Shown piece by piece: positions 6,495 to 13,941 of a DNA stretch of 16,919 nucleotides (its first letter is position 1; every line of letters begins with the position of its first letter). Made by a program: the position numbers and the translations under genes. Source of the stretch: Gammaproteobacteria bacterium (GTDB lineage Bacteria; Pseudomonadota; Gammaproteobacteria; UBA6429; Thiohalophilaceae). Location: assembly GCA_024639445.1 (NCBI GenBank), contig JAHEIJ010000011.1, forward strand, positions 1 to 16,919, written 5' to 3'. The notes below the pieces were generated by a model that was given only the letters and a program-made list of their open reading frames with translations, was not told the origin of the DNA and made no database searches.

Positions 6495-7139
6495 GTGGCC
6501 AGCAAAGATATGCGTGAGGCGGTTGTTTTTGTTCATGGTATCTGGATGACCGGAGCGGAAATGATCCTCCTGCGACGACGCTTGTCTCAATGCGGCTTTG
6601 ATTGCTTTAACTTTCGCTACCAGAGCCTGAGACGCACGCCAAGGGAGAACGCGGTTAATCTGAATAGTTATTTACAGACCATATCCGCCGATGTGGTCCA
6701 TCTGGTGGCACACAGTCTGGGCGGTATCGTGCTGTTGCACCTGTTTGATAAATATCCGCAACAGAAACCTGGACGGGTGGTGATGCTGGGTATCCCTATT
6801 CGTGGCAGTGAGGTGGCACAGAAAATAGCTTCATCGCATTGTATGAAACGCTTCTTGGGACGCTCCACTGAAAGGGGCCTGCTCGGCGATGCGCCACGCT
6901 GGCAATCAGCTCGTGAGCTCGGCATGATTGCGGGGACGCAAGGATTTGGGCTGGGTAAACTGGTCATGCTGGGAAAGTTACAACACCCGAATGATGGCAC
7001 AGTTAGGCTGGACGCGACTTATTCTAAAGGAATCAAGGAACACGCGGCATTGCCATACAGTCACCATGGTATGTTGTTTGCGAGACCGGTGGCACAATCG
7101 GTATGCAAGTTTTTACAATCAGGTACATTTGGTAGTTGA
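6495..7139 (+). CDS. Alpha/beta hydrolase (lipase/esterase-like)
   Basis: A 214-residue alpha/beta hydrolase. The oxyanion strand is VVFVHGIWM (His14-Gly15). The nucleophile elbow is AHSLGG with Ser74. Asp167 in HPNDGTV and His190 or His191 in PYSHHGM complete a plausible triad. The short length, without a large cap domain, fits PGAP1/lipase-like intracellular esterases. No signal peptide is visible, so it is probably cytoplasmic. The start chosen is GTG 6495, which begins immediately after the TAA of the methyltransferase fusion; ATG 6510 (MREAVVFVHG) is an alternative, and neither has a strong ribosome binding site. The abutting position suggests one operon with tatD, tcdA and the fusion gene. 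Substrate unknown. Confidence 0.85.
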   Translation: MASKDMREAVVFVHGIWMTGAEMILLRRRLSQCGFDCFNFRYQSLRRTPRENAVNLNSYLQTISADVVHLVAHSLGGIVLLHLFDKYPQQKPGRVVMLGIPIRGSEVAQKIASSHCMKRFLGRSTERGLLGDAPRWQSARELGMIAGTQGFGLGKLVMLGKLQHPNDGTVRLDATYSKGIKEHAALPYSHHGMLFARPVAQSVCKFLQSGTFGS

Positions 7140-7173
7140 AAACCCGTAAGACATAAATTACGTAATCGATGCA

Positions 7174-7530
7174 GTGAGTGACTCGGATAATACAAACAAG
7201 TCTGCCACGGCAGCCGCATGCTCTTTATCTGCGGAAGCAGATGTAAGCCAATTGACTGTGGTTGAGTTGCTGCCAGAGTTACCTTTAGCGGATTATCGCG
7301 CCGCCATGCAACTGGCGGAGCAGGAAGCAGTGAATCGGTTAGGCGAGGTTATGCTGCTATCCTGGTATGACCGGGATCGCGATTTTGAATCACCGCAACA
7401 TGCCAGTGAATGCCATCAGGACAGTGCAACACCTGGTTATGTAGACTACGGTATACATCATGGAGCGACATTGAAAATTGATATTGAACAGGGCCGGTTT
7501 GTGTTTTTCTATTTAGCCGTGACCTTGTAA
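7174..7530 (+). CDS. AF1514/DUF5619-like small protein, function unknown
   Basis: A 118-residue soluble protein. The first 25 residues are polar and look disordered (SDSDNTNKSATAAA). The rest has a LADYRAAMQLAEQEAVNRLGEV helix, LLSWYDRDRDFESP, then YGIHHGATLKIDIEQGRFVFFYL at the C-terminus. That LSWYDR...(H)GxxLKIDI...FVFxYL pattern resembles, from memory, the AF1514 family, whose function is not known. The start is GTG 7174; the ATG at 7169 is out of frame and closes after two codons. There is no good Shine-Dalgarno element. It lies 34 bases after the hydrolase and may end the tatD-tcdA cluster. A TTACGTAA palindrome lies in that short gap. Confidence 0.62.
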   Translation: MSDSDNTNKSATAAACSLSAEADVSQLTVVELLPELPLADYRAAMQLAEQEAVNRLGEVMLLSWYDRDRDFESPQHASECHQDSATPGYVDYGIHHGATLKIDIEQGRFVFFYLAVTL

Positions 7531-7562
7531 CTATATATAGATAAAGCTGCAGAGGTATAAAC

Positions 7563-7568
7563 AGGAGG
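7563..7568 (+). promoter_or_regulatory. Strong ribosome binding site that sets a TTG start
   Basis: AGGAGG, a full match to the anti-Shine-Dalgarno core, ends 9 bases before TTG 7578. No ATG or GTG lies at suitable distance, and the next residues (ALKEINWVGIGIRF) are the natural N-terminus of the DUF6524 protein, so TTG is very likely the real start. Confidence 0.75.
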
Positions 7569-7577
7569 GTAATAGCT

Positions 7578-8000
7578 TTGGCATTAAAAGAAATTAACTG
7601 GGTGGGAATCGGTATTCGCTTTTTGGTGGCGCTGGTGCTGGTGTTTGCAACTTACAATCCCGATGGCTATTCCTATTTCCACTGGGCCATTAAAGATTTC
7701 ATGAACTTTAGTGTCTTGAAAGCTTTTGTTGGCGTGGTATTGTTGATCGGTTGGGTGGTCTATTTAAGGGCAACTTTTCGTTCTCTTGGCGCTATTGGCG
7801 TTACTCTGGCGGCCGCATTTTTTGGGACTTTGTTATGGCTGGTGGTGGACTGGGGATTGATCCCTGCCGGTTCGGTCCGAACCGTGACCTATCTGATCCT
7901 TGTAGCTGCCAGTGCCGTTCTGGCAACCGGTATGACCTGGTCACATATTCGCCGGCGCATCAGCGGCCAGATGGACGTGGATGAGATTGATGCCGGTTGA
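7578..8000 (+). CDS. DUF6524-family four-helix inner-membrane protein
   Basis: A 140-residue membrane protein with four hydrophobic helices: about residues 8-26 (VGIGIRFLVALVLVFATYN), 46-63 (LKAFVGVVLLIGWVVYL), 72-91 (IGVTLAAAFFGTLLWLVVDW) and 101-120 (RTVTYLILVAASAVLATGM). The N-terminal ATYNPDGYSYFHW segment after the first helix is, from memory, the hallmark of DUF6524 proteins, a small conserved family of unknown function. The C-terminus is charged and cytoplasmic (SHIRRRISGQMDVDEIDAG). It starts with TTG behind a full AGGAGG. It may have its own promoter in the 47-base gap before it, and its transcript ends at the terminator at 8026-8053. Confidence 0.78.
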   Translation: MALKEINWVGIGIRFLVALVLVFATYNPDGYSYFHWAIKDFMNFSVLKAFVGVVLLIGWVVYLRATFRSLGAIGVTLAAAFFGTLLWLVVDWGLIPAGSVRTVTYLILVAASAVLATGMTWSHIRRRISGQMDVDEIDAG

Positions 8001-8025
8001 CGGAGTGGTTTAGCTGCGACAAAAG

Positions 8026-8053
8026 AAAAAGGCCGGCAATGCCGGCCTTTTTT
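8026..8053. terminator. Bidirectional Rho-independent terminator
   Basis: A run of A (8026-8030), a perfect 7-bp GC stem (GGCCGGC 8031-8037, GCCGGCC 8041-8047) with a three-base AAT loop, and a run of six T (8048-8053). Read on either strand, a GC hairpin is followed by a T-run, so it can stop both the DUF6524 transcript from the left and the cytochrome c5 transcript from the right. Confidence 0.93.
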
Positions 8054-8072
8054 CTATCCCTCTGAAGGATAA

Positions 8073-8534
8073 TTATTTGCTGTTGTCGACCATGTATTTC
8101 ACAGCTGCCTTGACTGAATCGTCATCCAGGTTCTGACCGCCTCGAGCGGGCATTCCCTTGAAGCCCTTGATCGCATGGTCGTTCAGGGTGTCCATGCCCT
8201 GGCCGATACGGGCACTCCAGGCACCACTGTCACCAAGCTTGGGTGCACCGGCAGCGCCGGTACCGTGGCAAGCAAAGCAGGCCTGTTGATAGATGGCCTT
8301 GCCATCCACGGGGCCAGCCGCTGCGGCGGCAACAGGCGCCACAGCGCCGGTATTGACCTGGCCGATTGGCGCAATGCGGTTTTCAATCGCTTCCTGCACC
8401 ATGGAGTCATCGGCGACGTTGGTCGAACCGTTCGATAACCAATTGGCGGCAATAATAATGATGATCATGAAGACCACCAGGGCCGCGATGATAAACACCA
8501 TATTTTTAATAATAGAACTGTCAGTATGACTCAC
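8073..8534 (-). CDS. Membrane-anchored cytochrome c5 family protein
   Basis: A 153-residue monohaem c-type cytochrome. One N-terminal membrane anchor (about residues 11-32, NMVFIIAALVVFMIIIIIAA) is followed by an Ala/Val-rich linker (about 60-75) and a periplasmic haem domain. The haem site is CFACH (Cys86, Cys89, His90) and the likely second axial ligand is Met118 in GFKGMPARGG, the usual cytochrome c5 context. GAPKLGDSGAWSARIGQG and DDDSVKAAVKYMVD also fit the family. It probably shuttles electrons between respiratory complexes at the inner membrane. Start: a GTG at 8543 extends the frame by three residues, but GAGGTGA sits directly on it; that same element is 8 bases before GTG 8534, so 8534 is preferred. 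Confidence 0.9.
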   Translation of the reverse strand: MSHTDSSIIKNMVFIIAALVVFMIIIIIAANWLSNGSTNVADDSMVQEAIENRIAPIGQVNTGAVAPVAAAAAGPVDGKAIYQQACFACHGTGAAGAPKLGDSGAWSARIGQGMDTLNDHAIKGFKGMPARGGQNLDDDSVKAAVKYMVDNSK

Positions 8535-8812
8535 TCTCGTCACCTCAAATATTTAAAAAATCCGGTAGGCTTGGCGGCTAGATTCCCGCTTCATCGGCAG
8601 CCAGCGCAGTCGCCCTGAAAATGCGCGTGAGTATAGCCGGATTCGGCATTTCGGGCCACTGCCAGGGCCGAGAGATGAGGGATCCGGGATCCGGGGTAAT
8701 CCGTGCCGGACAGGGCGGCAGCTTACTGGCTTCAAACCCGGCCAATATATCTGGAAATGGACTCACGGGAGTCATCCGGGTAAGCTAGCGCTCCTGTATT
8801 TTAGTGTATATA
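8535..8812. other. Intergenic region upstream of tRNA-Arg, no convincing gene
   Basis: About 280 bases between the cytochrome c5 start and the tRNA. Minus-strand open frames here (60-65 codons) are rich in Pro, Arg and Ser, have no ribosome binding site and match nothing I know. A perfect tandem duplication of GGATCCG lies at 8680-8693. The cytochrome promoter should lie at the left end, near the AT-rich patch 8548-8562, and the tRNA promoter at the right end, where only weak -10-like stretches (8795-8812) can be seen. Confidence 0.5.
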
Positions 8813-8889
<77 letters not shown>

Positions 8890-8943
8890 CTCTCTTTGTT
8901 CGTGCCGCGTCCAACCATCGGATTTCCAGCCCTCCGGGCGTTC

Positions 8944-8981
8944 GACGAACTGCGAATGTCCACTGGACATTCGGTTTCGTC
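8944..8981. repeat. Long near-perfect inverted repeat in unit 1
   Basis: The core 8953-8973 (CGAATGTCCA, C, TGGACATTCG) has perfect 10-base arms around a single base. The symmetry continues outward, after a 2-3 base bulge, as GACGAA on the left (8944-8949) and TTCGTC on the right, giving about 16 paired bases. The sequence could be a cruciform or RNA hairpin, or a binding site for a dimeric protein. Confidence 0.75.
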
Positions 8982-9055
8982 TCACCCTCTCGGGCGCGCC
9001 ACTCTCTTTGTTCGTGCCGCGTCCAACCATCGGATTTCCAGCCCTCCGGGCGTTC

Positions 9056-9093
9056 GACGAACTGCGAATGTCCACTGGACATTCGGTTTCGTC
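9056..9093. repeat. Long near-perfect inverted repeat in unit 2
   Basis: This is the exact second copy, 112 bases after the first, with the core at 9065-9085. Unit 3 stops before this part, so there are two dyads in the array. Confidence 0.75.
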
Positions 9094-9209
9094 TCACCCT
9101 CTCGGGCGCGCCTCCCTCTTCGTTCGTGCCGCGCCCAATCATCGGATTTCCAGCCCTTCGGGCGTGTCATAACAAATAAAAGCATCTGCCCTGTGTATGA
9201 TGAAGCCAG

Positions 9210-10055
9210 CTAAAACGGTATACCAAACACTAACCGCACCACATCTATGTCGTTACCAAAACGATAACCTAGTCCGATCCGACTAAACGGTATCCCCACC
9301 AGTTTCATGTCTGGTGAGGTATCAAAGGTTACGCCTACTTCATTCTGAACGGACACTTCGATTGGATCATTAAGATAGCGTATGAATTCAAGTTTATTAA
9401 AATATAAATAGTTAAGGTAATAAACGCTGACAGCTGGATCACGACCCCAGGCCTTGAAATCTAACGGGAACTGAAAATTAATCCCGGTCTGGAAACGGCT
9501 GAATTCATTTCTAACGTCATTTATGTCAGTCGTGTTACCTGCGAACAAAAACTCATTATAAATTTCCAGATTAAATGATTCGTACTTAAAGACAAACAGG
9601 CTGTTTATACCGGCACCATACACGTATGCATTATTTTTTGTTTCAAAATCATGGCCAATACCAAAATCGATGAACGGTGAGAGGGACCAGTTATCATTTA
9701 CTTGATGAAGATATTGAATACCAGGAACAAAGGTGAGCGTTTCAAACGTACTGGGAAGATTAGGATCGATTACATCAGGAAGATCAAAGTCAATAAAGCC
9801 AATAGTCACCGGTAATCGAAGTCGAAGGCCGCCTGTATCTGGACTTACCTCACGGATCGTATAGCGAAAGGGAAGATGATAAACCTGCACGTCACGATCG
9901 GCCGCCGTATAAATACCCGTTCCGAGATAGTTCGCGTAAGCATAGTTAATTTGGCTACTGATCAGATCTTCCGGGTTAACGGAGTAACTCCTGGCAGGAA
10001 GTAGAATAATTAAGAGAAATAAAAATAATTTTGTTTTTTGTCCAGAAAATTCCAT
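9210..10055 (-). CDS. Predicted outer-membrane beta-barrel protein, function unknown
   Basis: A 281-residue exported protein. The N-terminus is a signal peptide (KTKLFLFLLIILLPARSYS) with likely cleavage just before VNPED. The mature part is rich in alternating aromatic and polar residues typical of beta strands (VQVYHLPFRYTIREV, WSLSPFIDFGIG, FNLEIYNEFLFAG, IGLGYRFG) and ends in Phe (LVFGIPF), the usual C-terminal signal for insertion by the BAM complex. I do not recognise the family. ATG 10055 is chosen; GTG 10064 is also in frame. The gene is visibly AT-richer than its neighbours and lies between the tRNA-Arg repeat array and the pat-like gene, in the same direction as the latter and 52 bases behind it. 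A TATATAAA stretch in that gap could be its own -10. Confidence 0.75.
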   Translation of the reverse strand: MEFSGQKTKLFLFLLIILLPARSYSVNPEDLISSQINYAYANYLGTGIYTAADRDVQVYHLPFRYTIREVSPDTGGLRLRLPVTIGFIDFDLPDVIDPNLPSTFETLTFVPGIQYLHQVNDNWSLSPFIDFGIGHDFETKNNAYVYGAGINSLFVFKYESFNLEIYNEFLFAGNTTDINDVRNEFSRFQTGINFQFPLDFKAWGRDPAVSVYYLNYLYFNKLEFIRYLNDPIEVSVQNEVGVTFDTSPDMKLVGIPFSRIGLGYRFGNDIDVVRLVFGIPF

Positions 10056-10107
10056 GGAAGGCACGGCGTACTGATTTTTATATATAGCAACATGCCTGAA
10101 TAAGGTT

Positions 10108-12786
10108 TTAGAGTCTTTTCACCGCCACTTTCACACTGGGATCATCCGGACTGGTATGCATTTGGAAACCGAGGCTTTTAACCAGCCCCAGCATGTTGTG
10201 ATTATCGGAGAGAATTTCGCCATCCATGGTTTGAAAACCGCGTTGTCTTGCGGCATCCATCAGGGTGTTCATCAAATGTGAACCAATACCTTTGCGCTGC
10301 CATTCATCCGCGACAATAACCGCGAACTCGCAACTTTTTCCATCCGGGTTCGTGGCATATCGAGAAACTCCGACCTCGACCTCCTCGCCGTTTTTTTCGG
10401 TAATACCGATCAGCGCCAGTTCGCGGTGATAGTCCAGTTGAGTAAAGCGCACCAGCATTTCCTGTGTTAATTCATTCACGCTACGCATGAAGCGAAAGTA
10501 TTTTGATTTGGCGGATAGATTACGCACAAAGCTTTGTTCGATTTCAGCATCTTCGGGACGAATGGGGCGAACAGTAATGGTAGTACCATCGGGGAGTTGA
10601 AATTGTGATGCAAGATGGCCCGGGTACGGGTGAATGGCCATGTGGGCATAGCGGTCATGTGAAGGCGCCTGTTTTCCAACCACGATGCGTGCATCCAGTG
10701 CCATGACACCATTTTCATCTGCAATCAACGGGTTGATGTCCAGCGCCAGTATCTGTGGCAGCTCGCAGACCATTTCCGAAACCCGTCGCAATACCCTTAT
10801 CAGTGAACTCATTTTGATTGCCGGCATGTCGCGAAAATCCTGCAGCAAGGAAGCAATCTTGGTTTGGTTAATGATTTTCTCAATCAGAAAGGTGTTCAAT
10901 GGTGGCAAGGCGACGGCACTGTCGCGCAAAACCTCTACATGCTTGCCGCCTGCGCCGAAGGTGATGACCGGGCCAAAAACAGGATCGCGGGTTACACCGA
11001 TTAGCAGCTCACGACCATTAGATGAAATGTACATGGGTTCGACCGTAACTCCACTGAGATCCGCATCAGGATATTTATGGCCAACTTCTTCGACTAATTG
11101 ATGATAGGTGTGGCGTATCAATTGGGCATTGCCAATATTGAGGCGCACGCCACCGACATCGGATTTATGGCTGATATCCGGAGAATGAATTTTCATGGCG
11201 ATTGGGAAGCCGAGTGACTCAGCGGCGACCAGGGCTTCGTTGGCCGAATGGCATTCAATACTGCGGGTAAACGGGATATCAAAGGCGCGCAATAACGCCT
11301 TGGATTCGGTGATGGTCAAAACCGTCCTGTTTTCAGACAGGACGCTCTCAATAATCAGTTCCGCCCCCTGCCTGTCCGGCTCGCTGCGTTTGGCGCGAGG
11401 TCCGGCTACCTGCATCAACAGCTCCTGGTTCTGGTTGTAGGTTGCGAGATAGGCAAAGGCTTCTACGGAAGATTCCGGACTGGCGAAATGCGGGATATGA
11501 TTTTGAGTAAACAGTTTATTGGCATCAGCGACCAGTTTTTCACCCATCCAGCATACCAGCACCGGCTTGGGTTGGCCTTTATGGGCGGTAATCACGGCTT
11601 GTGCACAGCCGGTCACGTCCGTCATGGCCTGGGGTGTCAGCATAACCAGAACACCATCAACATCAGCGTCAGCCAGGCAGGTACTGACCGCAGCTTCGTA
11701 ACGTTCGGGTGAGGCGTCACCCAGTACGTCAACCGGGTTCTGATGTGACCAGTGCGTGGGCAGGATTTTGTCGAGGTCTGAAATGCTCTCAGCCGACAGT
11801 TCAGCCATTTTAACCCCCAAATCTACCGCCCGATCGGTGGCCATCACGCCGGGGCCGCCACCGTTGGTAACGATAGCCAGACGATTACCGCTGACCCGCT
11901 GTTGGGTGGTCAACAATTGCGCGGCGGCAAACAATTGATCAATCGTTTGGGCACGTACCACCCCGGCGCGCTGCAGCGCTGCATCAAATACATTATCCGA
12001 ACCTATCAAGGCGCCGGTGTGGGTCATGGCGGCGCGTGAGCCTTCCGCATGCCGCCCCGACTTGATGACAATCACCGGCTTCATGCGGGCGGCGATCCGC
12101 AAGCCACTCATAAAGCGGCGTGCATCCCGGATGCCTTCCACATAGAGCAGGATGCTTTGAGTTTGCGCATCCTGTGACAGGTAATCGAGGATGTCACCAA
12201 AATCGATATCAGCTGCATCTCCCAGTGAAACGATGGTGGAGAAACCAATATCATGTTCCGCCGCCCAATCAAGGATGGCAGTGCACAGGGCGCCGGACTG
12301 TGAAACCAGGGCCAGATTGCCCGGTTGGGCGCTGTTTTTACTGAAGGTGGCATTCATGCCCATGCTGGGACGGATCAGACCGAGACAGTTCGGTCCAAGT
12401 ATGCGCATCTGGTATTGTCGTGCCGCATCCAGCGCGGCTCGCTCATAGGCGAGGCCCTTGCCATCGCCTTCGCTAAAGCCGGCGGAAATCACTATCGCGG
12501 CACGTACCCCGTGTTCACCACAGGCATGAATAATTTCCGGCACGCTTGGAGCAGGGGTGGCAATTACGGCTAAATCGATCGGTTCCTTGATTGCTTGAAT
12601 GTCGGGGTAACAATCGTGGTCATCGAGGGTTTGATATTTTGGATTGATAGGATATATAGGGCCGCTGAAACCACTTTCGAGTAAATTGTTATAGACACGA
12701 GTACCTACAGCATTCGCACGTTTACTGGCGCCAAACACGGCGATGGCCTGCGGTGTAAAGAAGCGGTCTAGATAATGGGGTCCCAT
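10108..12786 (-). CDS. Acyl-CoA synthetase (NDP-forming)-like / GNAT protein lysine acetyltransferase, Pat/PatZ type
   Basis: The 892-residue protein has the layout and length of Pat/PatZ (YfiQ). Residues about 8-135 are a CoA-binding Rossmann domain (AVFGASKRANAVGTRVYNNL). About 150-460 are succinyl-CoA synthetase-like domains (LALVSQSGALCTAILDWA, RAAMTHTGALIGSDNVFDAA). About 480-710 are an ATP-grasp domain (FPIAMKIHSPDISHKSDVGG, EPMYISSNGRELLIG). About 725-892 are a GNAT domain with acetyl-CoA loop WQRKGIGSHLM and CEFAVIV, whose Glu fits the catalytic base. Pat acetylates lysines, classically of acetyl-CoA synthetase. His256 in THTGAL is at the phospho-His position of ADP-forming acetate-CoA ligases; E. 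coli PatZ, as I recall it, has lost this His, so the ligase part may still work here. GGAG lies 8 bases before the ATG. Divergent from a deacetylase-family gene. Confidence 0.9.
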   Translation of the reverse strand: MGPHYLDRFFTPQAIAVFGASKRANAVGTRVYNNLLESGFSGPIYPINPKYQTLDDHDCYPDIQAIKEPIDLAVIATPAPSVPEIIHACGEHGVRAAIVISAGFSEGDGKGLAYERAALDAARQYQMRILGPNCLGLIRPSMGMNATFSKNSAQPGNLALVSQSGALCTAILDWAAEHDIGFSTIVSLGDAADIDFGDILDYLSQDAQTQSILLYVEGIRDARRFMSGLRIAARMKPVIVIKSGRHAEGSRAAMTHTGALIGSDNVFDAALQRAGVVRAQTIDQLFAAAQLLTTQQRVSGNRLAIVTNGGGPGVMATDRAVDLGVKMAELSAESISDLDKILPTHWSHQNPVDVLGDASPERYEAAVSTCLADADVDGVLVMLTPQAMTDVTGCAQAVITAHKGQPKPVLVCWMGEKLVADANKLFTQNHIPHFASPESSVEAFAYLATYNQNQELLMQVAGPRAKRSEPDRQGAELIIESVLSENRTVLTITESKALLRAFDIPFTRSIECHSANEALVAAESLGFPIAMKIHSPDISHKSDVGGVRLNIGNAQLIRHTYHQLVEEVGHKYPDADLSGVTVEPMYISSNGRELLIGVTRDPVFGPVITFGAGGKHVEVLRDSAVALPPLNTFLIEKIINQTKIASLLQDFRDMPAIKMSSLIRVLRRVSEMVCELPQILALDINPLIADENGVMALDARIVVGKQAPSHDRYAHMAIHPYPGHLASQFQLPDGTTITVRPIRPEDAEIEQSFVRNLSAKSKYFRFMRSVNELTQEMLVRFTQLDYHRELALIGITEKNGEEVEVGVSRYATNPDGKSCEFAVIVADEWQRKGIGSHLMNTLMDAARQRGFQTMDGEILSDNHNMLGLVKSLGFQMHTSPDDPSVKVAVKRL

Positions 12787-12877
12787 GTATGATCTCCAAC
12801 AAGGCTTTTACTATGATTATATTAATATATCATTATATTAAAAATAGAATATGACAAGTGATAAATTGGATTGAGTG
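12787..12877. promoter_or_regulatory. AT-rich divergent promoter region between the pat-like and deacetylase genes
   Basis: About 90 bases separate two divergent start codons. A 14-base direct repeat TATSATTATATTAA occurs at 12812-12825 and 12828-12841, a 16-base period. Each copy holds a perfect TATAAT on the minus strand (12821-12816 and 12837-12832). TTGTCA on the minus strand (12857-12852) is the best -35-like element, but its spacing to the nearer box is only 14. Several -10-like elements also face the deacetylase gene. The exact promoters cannot be assigned by eye. Confidence 0.5.
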
Positions 12878-13801
12878 ATGAGTATTGCATTTATTTCACA
12901 TCCGGACTGTGCCTTGCACGAAATGGGAGCACATCATCCCGAGTGCTCCGCCCGCTTGAGCGCCATCCAGGATCAGATCCTTGCCAGTGGCCTGGAATTT
13001 GCTCTGCGCAACTATGATGCCCCGTTGGCGACAATCGAGCAGCTTTATCGTGTTCACGATAAAGACTATGTCGATGATATCTTTCAACGGGCACCAAGGG
13101 ATTATGGCCAAATCTGGCTGGATCCGGATACCAGTATGATGGCGGACTCACTCAATGCTGCCCTGCGTGCTGCGGGTGCGGTGGTAATGGCTGTTGATCT
13201 GGTGATGTCAGGTGAGGAACAGGCGGCTTTCTGTAGTGTCCGTCCGCCCGGACATCATGCCGAACGTGCCAGAACCATGGGTTTTTGTATCTTTAATAAT
13301 GTTGCTGTAGGTGCTGCCTATGCGCGCGACAAATATGGCGTGAACAAGTTGGCGATTCTCGACTTTGATGTGCATCACGGCAATGGCACCGAAGATATTT
13401 TTCGGAATGAAACAGGTGTTCTGTTTTGCTCCACCTTTCAGCATCCTTTTTATCCCAATACCGGTGTAGATATGATTTCCGAACATATCGTCAATGCACC
13501 ATTGGCGGCCGGGGCGAAAGGGGCAGAATTCCAGGAGGCGGTAAACTCGCACTGGCTGCCCAAATTACATGAATTTCAACCTGAACTGGTGTTGATTTCC
13601 GCCGGGTTTGACGCGCATGTGGAGGACGACATGGCCAGCGTGTGTCTGACTGAGCAGGACTTCAAATGGGTAACAACGGAGATAAAGAGTATTGCTGACG
13701 CTTATGCGGGAGGCAGAATCGTATCATCACTTGAAGGGGGCTATGCCTTGTCAGCTTTGGGGCGAAGCGTTGCTGCGCATCTGGATGCATTATTAGGTTA
13801 A
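12878..13801 (+). CDS. Histone-deacetylase-family protein (zinc-dependent deacetylase)
   Basis: A 307-residue arginase-fold deacetylase with the full catalytic set: tandem His126-His127 in RPPGHHAE, zinc ligands Asp164 and His166 in LDFDVHHGNGT and Asp255 in AGFDAH, and Tyr289 in LEGGYAL. The sequence resembles bacterial class II-like HDACs (HdaH/AcuC group). Substrates of such enzymes include acetylated lysines of proteins and acetylpolyamines; sequence alone does not decide. Being divergent from a Pat-type acetyltransferase, with a shared 90-base promoter region, suggests it removes the acetyl groups Pat adds, as AcuC does beside AcuA in Bacillus. ATG 12878 is chosen because GGA lies 7 bases upstream; GTG 12875 adds one residue. 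Probably cytoplasmic: no signal peptide. Confidence 0.9.
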   Translation: MSIAFISHPDCALHEMGAHHPECSARLSAIQDQILASGLEFALRNYDAPLATIEQLYRVHDKDYVDDIFQRAPRDYGQIWLDPDTSMMADSLNAALRAAGAVVMAVDLVMSGEEQAAFCSVRPPGHHAERARTMGFCIFNNVAVGAAYARDKYGVNKLAILDFDVHHGNGTEDIFRNETGVLFCSTFQHPFYPNTGVDMISEHIVNAPLAAGAKGAEFQEAVNSHWLPKLHEFQPELVLISAGFDAHVEDDMASVCLTEQDFKWVTTEIKSIADAYAGGRIVSSLEGGYALSALGRSVAAHLDALLG

Positions 13802-13941
13802 AAGTACGGATCTGTAGCTACTGAAAAACCCGTCGTTTCTTTTGTGTGATTGTTAACCGGTGCGAAGTAGAACAGCCATTAAAATCATGCTACCTTTTTA
13901 TGGCAATTAGCTTTTTTCTGTAACAGAAGCAGGAGATGAAA

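Noticed and set aside
8553..8775. Minus-strand frames of 60-65 codons upstream of cytochrome c5
   Set aside because: Pro/Arg/Ser-rich composition typical of random GC-rich sequence, no start signals, and two mutually overlapping frames.
9166..10064. Complete integrated element with the beta-barrel gene as cargo
   Set aside because: No integrase, excisionase or second intact attachment site is visible, so only a possible islet is proposed.
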